Source: an uncultured Myxococcales bacterium
GTDB taxonomy: Bacteria; Myxococcota_A; UBA9042
Reading direction: 5' to 3'
Assembly (NCBI GenBank): GCA_903919145.1
Contig: CAIXGW010000145.1
Span: 1-64,000 of the forward strand
Length of the DNA: 64,000 nucleotides
Shown here piece after piece: positions 16,101-26,928 of this stretch. Under the pieces are notes generated by a model, which saw only the letters and a list, made by a program, of their open reading frames with translations, did not search any database and was not told where the DNA came from. The position numbers and the translations under genes were made by a program. The first letter of the stretch is position 1, and the number at the start of each line of letters is the position of its first letter.

Positions 16101-17579
16101 ATGGCGCACCCTGCACCGCAGTCTAAGGAGCACAAGGCCAGCGTGTCAAACTCAAATTCGCCTGAGCGCGCCATTCTCTCCTGGGGCTACTGGCCCGACG
16201 CGGTGGCTCCCCTGACGGCCCGCGGCCAACGGCTGTGGCCAGAGGTGCTGCGGGCGTGGCCGCCGGGGCGGCGGGTGGCGGTCCTTCGGCCTGAGTCTAT
16301 TGATCTTACACGGGTTGTTTCGTGGGCCCAGCTGGTGCGCCGCCGTGATCTGGTGGCGGCGCTGGCGATTGCCCCGCAGCACTGCAGCAGCCAGTGGCTG
16401 GCCGCCTTGCCGACCAGCGTGCCGCTGCTGCTGGTGTTGTGCGGAGACGATCAAAGCAGTTCAGAGGCATGGGGCCAAGCGATCGCTGGCCTGGCCAGGC
16501 ACCGTCAGCCGCTGCACCGCTGGACCTCGCTGCGCGCCCCGTTGTGCCTGCTGCCGGCCGACTTGATCGGCCCGCGGCGCGGCGACCTGGCCCTGGTTGA
16601 GGGGCCGCCGCCCCACCGCGCCGAGCCCTGCCAGGGGTGCGCCCTGGCTGCGCAGTGCCACGCGGCGCCGCAGGCGGCGGCCCCGCTTCGGCCGCTGCCG
16701 ATTGCTGTGACCAATCAGTTTGATGTGCTGCTGGATGGTCCCGGGCAGCAGATCGGCTGGCTGCACGAAGGCGAACCCTCTGGCGCGCCGCGGCCGTTGG
16801 CGGCCCTGACTCTGTTGCCTGGCCAGATCGCGCCGCCAGAGGTCGCGCTGGCCGTCAGCCGCCAGCAGCTCTACCGCGACGGATCGCAGGCCGCCAGAAT
16901 TGAAGATTTTGCAGCGGAATTGCTGCCGCTGGCCAAGGAGGACCCGCCAGCGGCTGAGGCGTTGCCGGTGTGGCGGGTGACCAGGGCCAGCCCCTTTGCC
17001 CGCGAAGAGGCGCGGCTGCTGGCCCTGCTGGCCGGGCTGCGCGGCACCGTGGTCGATGTGGGCGCGGGGCCGGTGCGCTACGTGGCGGCCCTGACCGAGG
17101 CGATCGAGCGCGGCCAGCTGGCCTATGTGGCGGTAGAGCCCGATCTGGGCCAGCTGCAGCGCAGCGCGGCGGCGCTGCCCCGCGGCCTGTTTGTGCGCGG
17201 CGTGGCCGAGCAGCTGCCCATCGCCGACGCCAGCGCAGACGCGGTGCTGCTGCTGCGCTCTTGGAACCACTTGCGCGATCCCGGGCTTGCCGTGGCCGAG
17301 GCGGCGCGGGTCCTGCGGCCCGGCGGGCTGCTGGTCGCCGTCGACAACGTGGTGTTTGGGCTGGTCCGCGATGCCGCGCAGCTGGCGCGGGCCCATGCGA
17401 TTCCGCTGGAGCAGACCCCCTTTGAGCACTACCGCAATGACGACGCCGCCCAGGCTTGGGCGCAGATTCACCGTCAATTGGCCGACAGCGCCATTCTGCA
17501 AGAGCTGCACCCGGTCCAGTCGGGCAGCTCCAACCAGTGGCTGCTGGTGGTCCAGATCGGCGCTGCAGCGCACGGCTGA
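16101..17579 (+). CDS. Class I SAM-dependent methyltransferase with an unassigned N-terminal domain
   Basis: A 492-residue protein. The C-terminal ~200 residues form a Methyltransf_11-type domain: motif I TVVDVGAGPVRYVAAL, an acidic end of strand 2 (AYVAVEPDLG), EQLPIADASADAVLLL and AARVLRPGGLLVAVDN. The N-terminal ~270 residues are not a methyltransferase. They include CQGCALAAQC, reminiscent of the auxiliary-cluster region of radical SAM/SPASM proteins, but the CxxxCxxC motif is absent, so I treat that resemblance as weak. It could be a fusion in which the methyltransferase acts on a product of a partner pathway. The start is uncertain: ATG 16101, or GTG 16143 with AAGGAG 12 bases upstream. 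Confidence 0.6.
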   Translation: MAHPAPQSKEHKASVSNSNSPERAILSWGYWPDAVAPLTARGQRLWPEVLRAWPPGRRVAVLRPESIDLTRVVSWAQLVRRRDLVAALAIAPQHCSSQWLAALPTSVPLLLVLCGDDQSSSEAWGQAIAGLARHRQPLHRWTSLRAPLCLLPADLIGPRRGDLALVEGPPPHRAEPCQGCALAAQCHAAPQAAAPLRPLPIAVTNQFDVLLDGPGQQIGWLHEGEPSGAPRPLAALTLLPGQIAPPEVALAVSRQQLYRDGSQAARIEDFAAELLPLAKEDPPAAEALPVWRVTRASPFAREEARLLALLAGLRGTVVDVGAGPVRYVAALTEAIERGQLAYVAVEPDLGQLQRSAAALPRGLFVRGVAEQLPIADASADAVLLLRSWNHLRDPGLAVAEAARVLRPGGLLVAVDNVVFGLVRDAAQLARAHAIPLEQTPFEHYRNDDAAQAWAQIHRQLADSAILQELHPVQSGSSNQWLLVVQIGAAAHG

Positions 17580-17608
17580 GATCGACCGCTGCCAAGCGCG
17601 GTGCGGAG

Positions 17609-17627
17609 ACTGCGTTTTCGGCGCAGT
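17609..17627 (+). terminator. Short hairpin after the methyltransferase gene
   Basis: ACTGCG (17609-17614) pairs perfectly with CGCAGT (17622-17627) around a 7-base loop; TT follows. It is weak as an intrinsic terminator. Confidence 0.25.
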
Positions 17628-17765
17628 TTGGCGGTTCCGCGAGCCGCCGCGGCCTTGAACCTGGGGCTGGGGCAGGGTAGCCTAGTAGCCTGCGCGCGCA
17701 CGCAAGCGTTGCGGTTCAGCCCGGCCCAGGCTTTGCTGCAGTCCTGCTTGCTCATCCGCGGCGCG

Positions 17766-20700
17766 ATGGAACGCAATCACGTGAAACAATTTCACTTTTC
17801 TGCACAGCAATGGCGCCCGACCCACGCGGCTTCGGCCGGCTTGGCGGCGTTCCTGGCTTTGGCGCTGATCACCTGGCTACCGGGGTGTCTGCAGACCGAG
17901 TTCTACCCAGCAGCCCAGGACGGCCTGGTCTCTAAAGACAGCGACGCTGGTCAGGATTCGGCGCTAGATGCCCTAGACACCTTGGCAGACACCGGCGCAG
18001 ACAGTCTGGAGGATGCGGCGGACGTCACCGCTGTGGCCGATGTCGATGCCCAGGCGGACTCGGTCAGCGACGCAGCCGGCGACGCAGGGGCGGAGGTCGA
18101 TGCGGCCCCTGCCGACTCTCAGCCGGGCGATGCCGATGTCGACGCCGCCCCGGTGCTGCTGGCTGTGGGCCACACCTGTACCACCAACGCCGAGTGCGAC
18201 AGCGACCTTTGCCTGAACATCCCCGGCTCGCCCAAGGTCTGCAGCAAGAGCTGCGACGGCAACTGCCCAGCCGGCATGCGCTGCGGTTTTGACGTGGCCA
18301 CCGGGTCCACAGCGGTGCCCTATTGCCTGCCCCTGCCCGGCAAGCTCTGCCAAGCCTGCGAGACGGACAGCGATTGCGGCAGCGATCCGTGCGTGCCCCT
18401 GGCGGCCACCAAAGAATCGCTGTGCGGCGTGGCCTGTGGCGCCGGCGGCAGCTGCCCCAGCGGTTTTGTCTGCCAGTCTTTCAAGGCCGGCGAAGTGTGC
18501 GTGCCGCAGCTGGGCACTTGCACCTGCACCGCCGAGGTGCTCAGCCAAAACTGGGGCTGCAGCACCCAAAGCCCGCTGGGCAAGTGCGTGGGCACCCAGA
18601 CCTGCGGCGAAAACGGCTGGTCGCAGTGCTCGGCGCCGGTGCCCAGCCCCGAATTGTGCGACGGTCTGGACAACGACTGCAACGGCCAAGCCGATGACAA
18701 GTACGCCTCTCTGGGAAGCGACTGCGGCGTTGGCGTGTGCGCTGGCGGCAAGTTCCAGTGCAGCGCTGACAAGAAGGGCGTGGTCTGCTCCACGGAAGTC
18801 AAGAAGCCGGCTAAGGATTTGTGCAACAACGGCTTGGATGACAACTGCGACGGCAAGACCGACGAAGGCTGCCCGCCCAAGGACACCGATCAGGACGGCA
18901 CCCCGGACCTCACGGACTGCGGTCCCTATCTGGCCCAGGTCCGCCCCGGCGCCGATGAGCCCTGCTGCGCCTTGTTGGCCAGCGGAGCGACGCCGGTCGC
19001 CGTCGATGTCGAAGCCGGCAGCAAGGCCTGTGACTGGAATTGTGACGGAAAGGTCATCGCCTGCAGCAGCTCTGACAAAGACAAAGACGGTTTTGCCACC
19101 CCAGCCGACTGCAACGACGCCGATGCCACCATTCACCCCAAAGCCGCCGACAAATGCAGCGACGGCATCGACCAGGACTGCAACAGCTCTGACCCGGTGT
19201 GCACGCCGATCAATGACCAGGACGGCGACGGCTACACGGCAGACTACGACTGCGAAGACTCGACCAACAAGCAGAGCCCCGGCAACAAGGAAATCTGCAA
19301 CGCGATCGATGACGACTGCGACGGCATCATCGACGATGGCAATCCCGGCGGCGGCGCGGCCTGCGGCGCCAGCGTGGGCGCGTGCAAGGCCGGTACGCTG
19401 GTGTGCACCGGGGTTGGCATTGGCAAGGCGGTCACGGTCACCTGCGTCGATGCGTCCCTGGGCGAGACGGAAGTCTGCAATGGCAAGGACGACAACTGCG
19501 ACGGCCAGACCGACGAGACCTTTCTGGCTCAAGGCCTGGGTTCCGCGTGCGATTCGGCAGACGACAGCGACATGTGTGCCAACGGCGTCAAGGTGTGCCA
19601 GGTCGACGGACTGTCTCTGACCTGCGGCGTGGAAAAGACCTATGACATCCAAGAGGCCTGCAAGGCTCCCGGCCAGGGCAACAACGTTGATGAGAACTGC
19701 AACGGCCAAACCGACGAGACGTGCTACGGCAGCGACCTCGACGGCGACACCGTGGTCGGCCCAGATGACTGCAACGAACTCGATGCCGGGTACTCGCCCA
19801 AGGTCAAGACCGAGCCGTGTTGCGACCCAGCGCTGGGCAGCGGCGAAGCGGCCATCAAGGCCTGCGACAAGAATTGCGACGGCAAGATCAGCACTTGTGA
19901 TGGCCTGGACGCCGACAAGGATGGCTTCTCCGGCAAGAACGAAAAGGGCGACGAGATCGACTGCAACCCTCAGGATCCGGCCAGTTTTCCCGGCGCTCCC
20001 GAGCTCTGCGGCGATGGCATCGATCAGAATTGCGACGGAGCCGATGTCGACTGCGGCGCCATCAACGACGACGACGGCGACAAGTACGCCAACAGCCTTG
20101 ACCAGGACTGCAAGCCCTTTGACGCCAAGATCTACCCCGGCGCACCAGAGGTCTGCAACGGCAAGGACGACGACTGCGACGGCGCCACCGACGAAGGCAA
20201 TCCCGGCGGCGGCGTTGCTTGCGGTTCCACCACGGGCGTTTGCCAAGCCGGCATGACCGTGTGCACCCGCGTCTCCAGCATCGCCCAGGTGTTGTGCGTG
20301 CCCAAGGTCGGCGCCAAAGCCGAGCTCTGCAACGGCGTGGACGACAACTGCAACGGCAAGACCGACGAAGTGTTTGCCGATCTTGGCCAGGCCTGCGATG
20401 GCGTCGATGCCGACCTGTGCAAGACCGGCACCTGGGCTTGCGCCGCCGACGGCAAGGGCACGACCTGCAGCAATGAGAGCCAGGGCAATCAGGTCGAGCT
20501 GTGCGACAACATCGACAACGACTGCAATGGCAAGACCGACGAAGGCCTGAGCTACTTTGGCAAGCAGGTCGGAGCCGCGTGCACCGGCCTGGGCCTGTGT
20601 GGCGCCGGCAAGGTGGTGTGCTCTCCTGAGCTGCAGATTCCTGTTTGCTCTACCGATTTCTATGGCACCGAGCCGCAATCCAAAGACGAAGTCTGCAACA

Positions 20701-23700
20701 GCAAGGACGACGACTGCGACGGCAAGACCGACGAGTCGATGACCTTTGGCGGCAATGCGGTCGGCTTTCCCTGTCAGGGCCCAGGCGCTTGCGCTGGCGT
20801 ACCCGGCACCGTGGAGTGCGGCCCCAGCGGCAAGGCGATCTGCTCGACCATGGGCGGCGGCAGCAAGTACGCTGGGCTGGCCGAAGTCTGCGACGGCATC
20901 GACAACGACTGCGACGGCCACTTGGACGAGGGGCTGGGCGTCAAGGACTCCAATTGCAAGCAAGTTGGCGTCTGCAATCAGCTCAACGTCAGCGCCAAGT
21001 GCATCGGTGCCGCCTGGCAGTGCGGCTATCAGAGCGTGCCCGGCTACCAGGCCGACAAGGAGTACAGCTGCGACGGCCTGGACAACGACTGCGACGGCCA
21101 GACCGACGAGGACTTTTTGGTTGGCAAGCCCTGCGACGGCGCCGACAGCGACCAGTGCAAGAACGGCACCTGGGCATGCTCGCCAGACAAGACCATTGGC
21201 GTTTGCACCAATGAAACGGCCGTGGATATCAAGGAGTCGTGCAACGCCAAGGACGACAATTGCGACGGCAAGACCGATGAAGACTTTACCGTCGGCCAGC
21301 CCTGTGACGGCGGTGACAACGATCAGTGCAAGAACGGCGTGTTTGAGTGCACCGGCGACGGCAGCAATGTTGTGTGTGGCAAAGAGACCGTTGAAAGTGT
21401 GACTGAACTCTGCAACGGCTTGGACGACAACTGCGACGGCCAGACCGACGAGGGCTTCACCTGGAGCGACGCCAAGCTTGCCCTGGGCACCGCTTGCGAC
21501 GGCACCGACGCCGACCAGTGCGCCAACGGCCTGGTGGCTTGCGCCGCCGACTTCAAGAGTGCCGTCTGTGGTACTGAAACCAAAGAAAACATCAAGGAAA
21601 TTTGCGACGAGCTCGACAACGACTGCGATGGCAAGACCGACGAAGATCAAACCCACCAGGGCAAGCCTCTCAAGGGGGCGTGCACCGGCGTGGGCGCCTG
21701 TGGTCCCGGCGAAGTCGTGTGTTCTCCCAAAACGTTTCTGGCGACCTGCTCGTCCAACCCCGACGCCTTCCTCATCTTCAACGGCGCCGAGCTGTGCGAT
21801 GGCCTGGACAACGACTGCAACGGCAAGACCGACGACAACCTCTCCTTTAACGGCTACATCTTGGGCGGAACCTGCCCGGCCGTGGGCAATTGCGGCGCTG
21901 GCACGGTGGAGTGCGGCGGCGACAAGCAGGTGGTGTGCTCGACCCAGAAGGGCGGCAGCAAGACGCAGGTCAAGGTGGAAGTCTGCAACGGCAAGGACGA
22001 CGACTGCGACGGCCAGACCGACGAAGACCTGACCTTGGCCGACTCGGACTGTGGCAAAGTCGGCATCTGCGTGGCAGAGAAGGTCGGCGCAAGCTGCAAG
22101 AACGGCGCCTGGGTGTGCGACTACAGCAAGCTGGCCGCCTATGAGACGGTAGAGAAGCACTGCGACGGCCTGGACAACGACTGCGACGGCCAGACCGATG
22201 AAGGGTTTGACATCGGCCAAGCCTGCGACGGCGTCGACAGCGACTCGTGCAAGAAGGGCACCTGGACCTGCGCCAGCGACGCGCTGAGCCACGTCTGCGC
22301 CAATGAAGAGCAGCAGGACATCGCCGAAGTCTGCGACGGCGCCGACAACGACTGCGACGGTCAGACCGATGAGGAATTTGTCTATGGTCCAGCAAAGTTG
22401 CCGCTGGGCGCCAATTGCGACGGTGTGGGTGTGTGCGGCGCCGGCAAGGTGGTGTGCGGCAAGTTTCAGACCGCCACCTGCTCAAGCGACCCTGACGGCA
22501 GCAGCAGCGAGGCCAAGAGCGAAACCTGCGACACCAAGGACAACGACTGCGACGGTCAGACTGATAATGGCTTGAAGTACAATGGTTTGCCGGTGGGTGC
22601 CCCCTGTTCGGGCATTGGCGAGTGCGGCAATGGCATCGTCGAGTGCAATGGCGGCGCGCCGGTGTGCTCGGTCAACCCCAATGGCACCGGCCCCCAAGCC
22701 AAAGCCGAGCTGTGCAACGCCAAAGACGACGACTGCGACGGCCAGACCGACGAAGAGCTAGACAAGAAGAAGTCCACTTGCAACCAGCTGGGCGTTTGCG
22801 CCTTGCTGCTGCAGGCCAACTGCCTAAACGGCTCCTGGAAGTGCGCCTACGACCAGACGCCCGGCAAAGGCTTTGAGAAGCCCGAAGTCAGCTGCGACGA
22901 TCTGGACAATGACTGCAACGGCGTGACCGACGACCCCTATCCGGCCAAGGGCAAGGCCTGCGACGGCCCAGACACCGACCTGTGCAAGAGCGGCAGCTAC
23001 CTGTGCACAGCGACCAAGAAGGAGGTCGAGTGTGTAGAGGCCAGCGGCAGCGGCGCTGGGGCGGAGATCTGCGACGGTAAAGACAATGACTGCAACAACC
23101 TGGTCGATGAGCTGTACCCAACCCTTGGCCAGGCCTGCGATGGCCCCGACACCGACCAGTGCCCCAACGGCGTGCTGGTGTGCGACAAGGACGGCAAAGA
23201 CGTGATGTGCGGCGACGAGTTCATTGTCAACCTGACAGAAGTCTGCGACAACAAAGACAACGACTGCAATGGTCAGATCGACGAAGGCCTCAAGCTGGGC
23301 GAGGCCTGCGACGGCAGCGACAGCGATCAGTGCAAGAACGGCACCTTCACCTGCGGCGCTTCGGCCAAGGTGGTCTGCGAGAACGAGTCGACGACCAACA
23401 TCGCCGAGGTCTGCAACGGCAAGGACGATGACTGCGACGGTCTGACCGACGAAGGCTTCACCCAGGTCGGCAAGAAGTGCGACGTGACCAGCGACCTGGA
23501 CGACTGCGCCACCGGTACCATGCAATGCACCTCTGGCGGCGCCGTGGCGTGCGTGGGAGACGTGGCCTGCGTCGGCGGCGTGCCCTGCGTCAAGGTGTCC
23601 AGCCCGACCCAGGCCGACGTCTGCACCTGCAATACCACTGGTCAGGGCTGCAACGTCGACCAGGGAGACAGCTGCAACGCCAATGGCAGCTGCACCTGCA

Positions 23701-23756
23701 AGGGCGGTCCGGCCTGTACAACCGGCAAGAAGTGCACCTCGACGGGCTGCAAGTAG
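17766..23756 (+). CDS. Giant lipoprotein with ~26 MopE-type metal-binding motifs
   Basis: A 1996-residue predicted surface lipoprotein with lipobox WLPGC (mature Cys41) and an Asp/Ala-rich linker (about residues 50-135). A cysteine-rich head contains CDSDLCLN and CDGNCPAGMRC. From residue ~298 to ~1895 there are about 26 copies of a Cys- and Asp-rich motif of the type CDGLDNDCDGQTDE, the putative metal-binding motif of MopE-like proteins (Pfam PF11617). Between motifs lie three recognisable linker classes of ~40-50 residues, each with its own cysteine spacing. The protein ends in a cysteine-dense tail (CNVDQGDSC, CTSTGCK). It probably binds many Ca2+ or other metal ions at the cell surface; the biological role is unknown. 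ATG 17766 gives the signal peptide; the longer frame from 17601 does not. No neighbour suggests a dedicated partner. Confidence 0.85.
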   Translation: MERNHVKQFHFSAQQWRPTHAASAGLAAFLALALITWLPGCLQTEFYPAAQDGLVSKDSDAGQDSALDALDTLADTGADSLEDAADVTAVADVDAQADSVSDAAGDAGAEVDAAPADSQPGDADVDAAPVLLAVGHTCTTNAECDSDLCLNIPGSPKVCSKSCDGNCPAGMRCGFDVATGSTAVPYCLPLPGKLCQACETDSDCGSDPCVPLAATKESLCGVACGAGGSCPSGFVCQSFKAGEVCVPQLGTCTCTAEVLSQNWGCSTQSPLGKCVGTQTCGENGWSQCSAPVPSPELCDGLDNDCNGQADDKYASLGSDCGVGVCAGGKFQCSADKKGVVCSTEVKKPAKDLCNNGLDDNCDGKTDEGCPPKDTDQDGTPDLTDCGPYLAQVRPGADEPCCALLASGATPVAVDVEAGSKACDWNCDGKVIACSSSDKDKDGFATPADCNDADATIHPKAADKCSDGIDQDCNSSDPVCTPINDQDGDGYTADYDCEDSTNKQSPGNKEICNAIDDDCDGIIDDGNPGGGAACGASVGACKAGTLVCTGVGIGKAVTVTCVDASLGETEVCNGKDDNCDGQTDETFLAQGLGSACDSADDSDMCANGVKVCQVDGLSLTCGVEKTYDIQEACKAPGQGNNVDENCNGQTDETCYGSDLDGDTVVGPDDCNELDAGYSPKVKTEPCCDPALGSGEAAIKACDKNCDGKISTCDGLDADKDGFSGKNEKGDEIDCNPQDPASFPGAPELCGDGIDQNCDGADVDCGAINDDDGDKYANSLDQDCKPFDAKIYPGAPEVCNGKDDDCDGATDEGNPGGGVACGSTTGVCQAGMTVCTRVSSIAQVLCVPKVGAKAELCNGVDDNCNGKTDEVFADLGQACDGVDADLCKTGTWACAADGKGTTCSNESQGNQVELCDNIDNDCNGKTDEGLSYFGKQVGAACTGLGLCGAGKVVCSPELQIPVCSTDFYGTEPQSKDEVCNSKDDDCDGKTDESMTFGGNAVGFPCQGPGACAGVPGTVECGPSGKAICSTMGGGSKYAGLAEVCDGIDNDCDGHLDEGLGVKDSNCKQVGVCNQLNVSAKCIGAAWQCGYQSVPGYQADKEYSCDGLDNDCDGQTDEDFLVGKPCDGADSDQCKNGTWACSPDKTIGVCTNETAVDIKESCNAKDDNCDGKTDEDFTVGQPCDGGDNDQCKNGVFECTGDGSNVVCGKETVESVTELCNGLDDNCDGQTDEGFTWSDAKLALGTACDGTDADQCANGLVACAADFKSAVCGTETKENIKEICDELDNDCDGKTDEDQTHQGKPLKGACTGVGACGPGEVVCSPKTFLATCSSNPDAFLIFNGAELCDGLDNDCNGKTDDNLSFNGYILGGTCPAVGNCGAGTVECGGDKQVVCSTQKGGSKTQVKVEVCNGKDDDCDGQTDEDLTLADSDCGKVGICVAEKVGASCKNGAWVCDYSKLAAYETVEKHCDGLDNDCDGQTDEGFDIGQACDGVDSDSCKKGTWTCASDALSHVCANEEQQDIAEVCDGADNDCDGQTDEEFVYGPAKLPLGANCDGVGVCGAGKVVCGKFQTATCSSDPDGSSSEAKSETCDTKDNDCDGQTDNGLKYNGLPVGAPCSGIGECGNGIVECNGGAPVCSVNPNGTGPQAKAELCNAKDDDCDGQTDEELDKKKSTCNQLGVCALLLQANCLNGSWKCAYDQTPGKGFEKPEVSCDDLDNDCNGVTDDPYPAKGKACDGPDTDLCKSGSYLCTATKKEVECVEASGSGAGAEICDGKDNDCNNLVDELYPTLGQACDGPDTDQCPNGVLVCDKDGKDVMCGDEFIVNLTEVCDNKDNDCNGQIDEGLKLGEACDGSDSDQCKNGTFTCGASAKVVCENESTTNIAEVCNGKDDDCDGLTDEGFTQVGKKCDVTSDLDDCATGTMQCTSGGAVACVGDVACVGGVPCVKVSSPTQADVCTCNTTGQGCNVDQGDSCNANGSCTCKGGPACTTGKKCTSTGCK

Positions 23757-23883
23757 GCGCCAAGCCACCCCGGAGATCGGCTAAATCTTAAATCCTGTGG
23801 CGTTGACCGGGCAGTTGGGCTGTCGCGGCGTCACTGGTCTTGGCAGCGCCACTGGTGCAGGCCAGTCGCAGGGACCCCAGCGC

Positions 23884-24996
23884 CTATAGCGACGCGGGGC
23901 TGCTGTCGATGGCAATGACCACGGCTTGGTACAGGGGGCGGCGGTCGTGACACGGCGTGCCTTTGGCGCTGCGGGCACAGGTATCGCGCAGCGCATCGAC
24001 CACCCGCACCACCTCTTCCCACGGCGCGTCGGCGCTGGCCTGCACCGTCGCCAGGTTGACCTGCGGCGCGGCGGTGCGAGCTCTTTCCGCCCACACGCAC
24101 AGGGTTTCCGCCACGCTGCCCAGCAGCTCTGGGGTTACGGCCGCCGCGGGCTGAGGTCGGGTCAACAGCAGGTGAATGCCCTGCCTGCGCACCTGAACGC
24201 GGACCGCCACCAGATCGGTCGGAGCGGCGCCGGGCGGCAGCTCTGCGGGCGCCTGGGCTGCCGTGGACGCAAAGCTCAGCTCGACAGGAGCCACAGCCCC
24301 AGCGCCTGCCGGCAGCAAAGCGGCGAGCTGGCCATCCAAGGTAGCCACGGCCAGCTGCGGAATCGCTCCAGCCTGGCGCAGCGCCCGCTCGGCAGCGAGG
24401 ATCGCACTGGTGGCGATGCGCCGGTCGGCGAGCAGCCATACCGTCTTGCCAGCCCAGCCGCGGGCTTGGGCGGCAGCAAACACGGCTTTCCAGCGACCCT
24501 CTTCATCCAGATCGCCAGAGGCGGCGTGCAACAGCTGCTTGGCTGTGGGTGCAGTTAGGGCTTGGGCGGTGCACTGCTCTGGCAGGTCAGCGGCACAGGC
24601 CACTGCGCCAATGGGCTCGCTGCCGGCAAAAAGCTGACTGGTGCCGATCAGCAGAGCGGGCTGCAGCCAGCGGTGCTGAGAGGGGGCGCTGGCGGCGTCC
24701 GCAGCGGCGGGCGGCCGTACCTCTTCCCACACCACGCTAACGGTCTGGGTGGCAGTCGAGCGCGGCAGCTGCACCCCTTGGGCTTCCAGCCAGACCACCG
24801 GATCGCTGGTCGAGGCTGCCGGTGGCTGTTGCGCACCATGGCCATCGGCAAGGGCCTGGCCGGTCGCCGCTGGCGGTCCGTGGGGATCCTTGGCGGCCCG
24901 CTGGTCATTGGCACCGCGGCCGCAGGCCACGGCAGTCAGAAGCACGGCGGTGGCGGTGGCCAAGGTAGTCACTGAGGGGTCAAGGAGCTTGGTCAT
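23884..24996 (-). CDS. Lipoprotein with two ExbD/TolR-like periplasmic segments
   Basis: A 370-residue lipoprotein: signal peptide with lipobox LLTAVAC, mature Cys near 25, then an Ala/Pro/Gly-rich linker to about residue 60. Two stretches resemble the ExbD/TolR periplasmic fold. Around residues 180-225 the sequence reads KTVWLLADRRIATSAILAAE then LRQAGAIPQLAVATLDG. Around 320-370 it reads VNLATVQASADAPWEEVVRV then VDALRDTC. In ExbD the equivalent is a VxIxAD strand, a helix ending LrxaG, and a final strand. Here the transmembrane helix is replaced by a lipid anchor, so it cannot be a standard proton-channel subunit. The function is inferred only. The ATG has AGGAG six bases upstream; pdxA ends 30 bp upstream on the same strand. 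Confidence 0.55.
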   Translation of the reverse strand: MTKLLDPSVTTLATATAVLLTAVACGRGANDQRAAKDPHGPPAATGQALADGHGAQQPPAASTSDPVVWLEAQGVQLPRSTATQTVSVVWEEVRPPAAADAASAPSQHRWLQPALLIGTSQLFAGSEPIGAVACAADLPEQCTAQALTAPTAKQLLHAASGDLDEEGRWKAVFAAAQARGWAGKTVWLLADRRIATSAILAAERALRQAGAIPQLAVATLDGQLAALLPAGAGAVAPVELSFASTAAQAPAELPPGAAPTDLVAVRVQVRRQGIHLLLTRPQPAAAVTPELLGSVAETLCVWAERARTAAPQVNLATVQASADAPWEEVVRVVDALRDTCARSAKGTPCHDRRPLYQAVVIAIDSSPASL

Positions 24997-25026
24997 GCGG
25001 TCTCCTGCCCTTGGCGGCGCCCGCCG

Positions 25027-26115
<1,089 letters not shown>

Positions 26116-26226
26116 GTGCGTCCTGCCGCGGAGGTGGGCCTCGGCGTCTGCGATCGTGACCCGCATTGCGGAGGATGCTAGCATGGCCCCGGGCGAGGGG
26201 CTACCGCTGCCCGGATCAAGGCGACC

Positions 26227-26928
26227 ATGCTCTTACACGCGGCCGAGTTGCACCTTGAACTGGTTGTCGAAGGGGGCAGTGCCAGGTTGACGGCGCTGCT
26301 GGAGCGGCGGTGGAGCGAAGTCGTGCTGCCGCTGCGCCGCTGGGGCTGTTTTGCCCGCCCGGTGACGCTGACGCTGTTGCCGTCGGTGGCGGCCCTGCGG
26401 GCGGCGGCGCCGCGTCCATCGGTCCTGGACCTGCGCGGGGTGGCGTGGATCGACCGGGTGTGGCTGCTGGCTCCAGAGCAGTGGCCCTTTGAGCCAGAGG
26501 AGCTGGCGATCATCGCCCTGGTGGTGCACGAGCTGGCCCACGTGCTGTGGTTCCAGCGCAGCACGGCTCCTGGCCGCCTACCCGCCTATGCCCCCACCTG
26601 GTTTCGCGAAGGCGTGGCCGTGCTGGCCGCCCAGGGAGCGCCGGATCCCCACGACCGCCGGGCCCTGGCGCAGCTGCCGGTGGCGGCGCTGGCCTATGCC
26701 GACGACGTCGCTGTGGCTGAACACGGCGAGCAGGTCTATCAGGTGGCGGCGCTGCTGACCCAGACCTGGCTAGATCACCAGGGGCCCAGGGGGTATGCTA
26801 GCTTGTGCAGGGAGTTGCGCAGCGGGCGTGGCTTTGCCGAGGCCTTTCGCCGCGTCTGCGGAGAAGATGATCGCCACTTTGCCGCTCGCATCGCCGAAGG
26901 CTGGCTCCAAGAGGCCCTGCGGCGCTGA
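26227..26928 (+). CDS. Gluzincin-type zinc metallopeptidase
   Basis: A 233-residue soluble protein without a signal peptide. HELAH at residues 101-105 is the HExxH zinc site, and Glu128 in TWFREGVAVLAA sits 23-27 residues later as the third ligand, in the W-x-x-E-G context of peptidase MA-like gluzincins. The surrounding WPFEPEELAIIALVVHELAH helix fits. The substrate is unknown. At 233 residues it is a minimal domain. The start is ATG 26227. It is divergent from pdxA (111 bp apart), and thioredoxin follows 133 bp downstream on the same strand. Confidence 0.7.
   Translation: MLLHAAELHLELVVEGGSARLTALLERRWSEVVLPLRRWGCFARPVTLTLLPSVAALRAAAPRPSVLDLRGVAWIDRVWLLAPEQWPFEPEELAIIALVVHELAHVLWFQRSTAPGRLPAYAPTWFREGVAVLAAQGAPDPHDRRALAQLPVAALAYADDVAVAEHGEQVYQVAALLTQTWLDHQGPRGYASLCRELRSGRGFAEAFRRVCGEDDRHFAARIAEGWLQEALRR

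Noticed and set aside
17973-22292. 1439-residue open frame on the minus strand opposite the giant repeat gene
   Set aside because: It is an antisense shadow created by the GC-biased, Asp-codon-rich repeat (GAC/GTC). The product is a low-complexity Ala/Val/Leu string with no family features.
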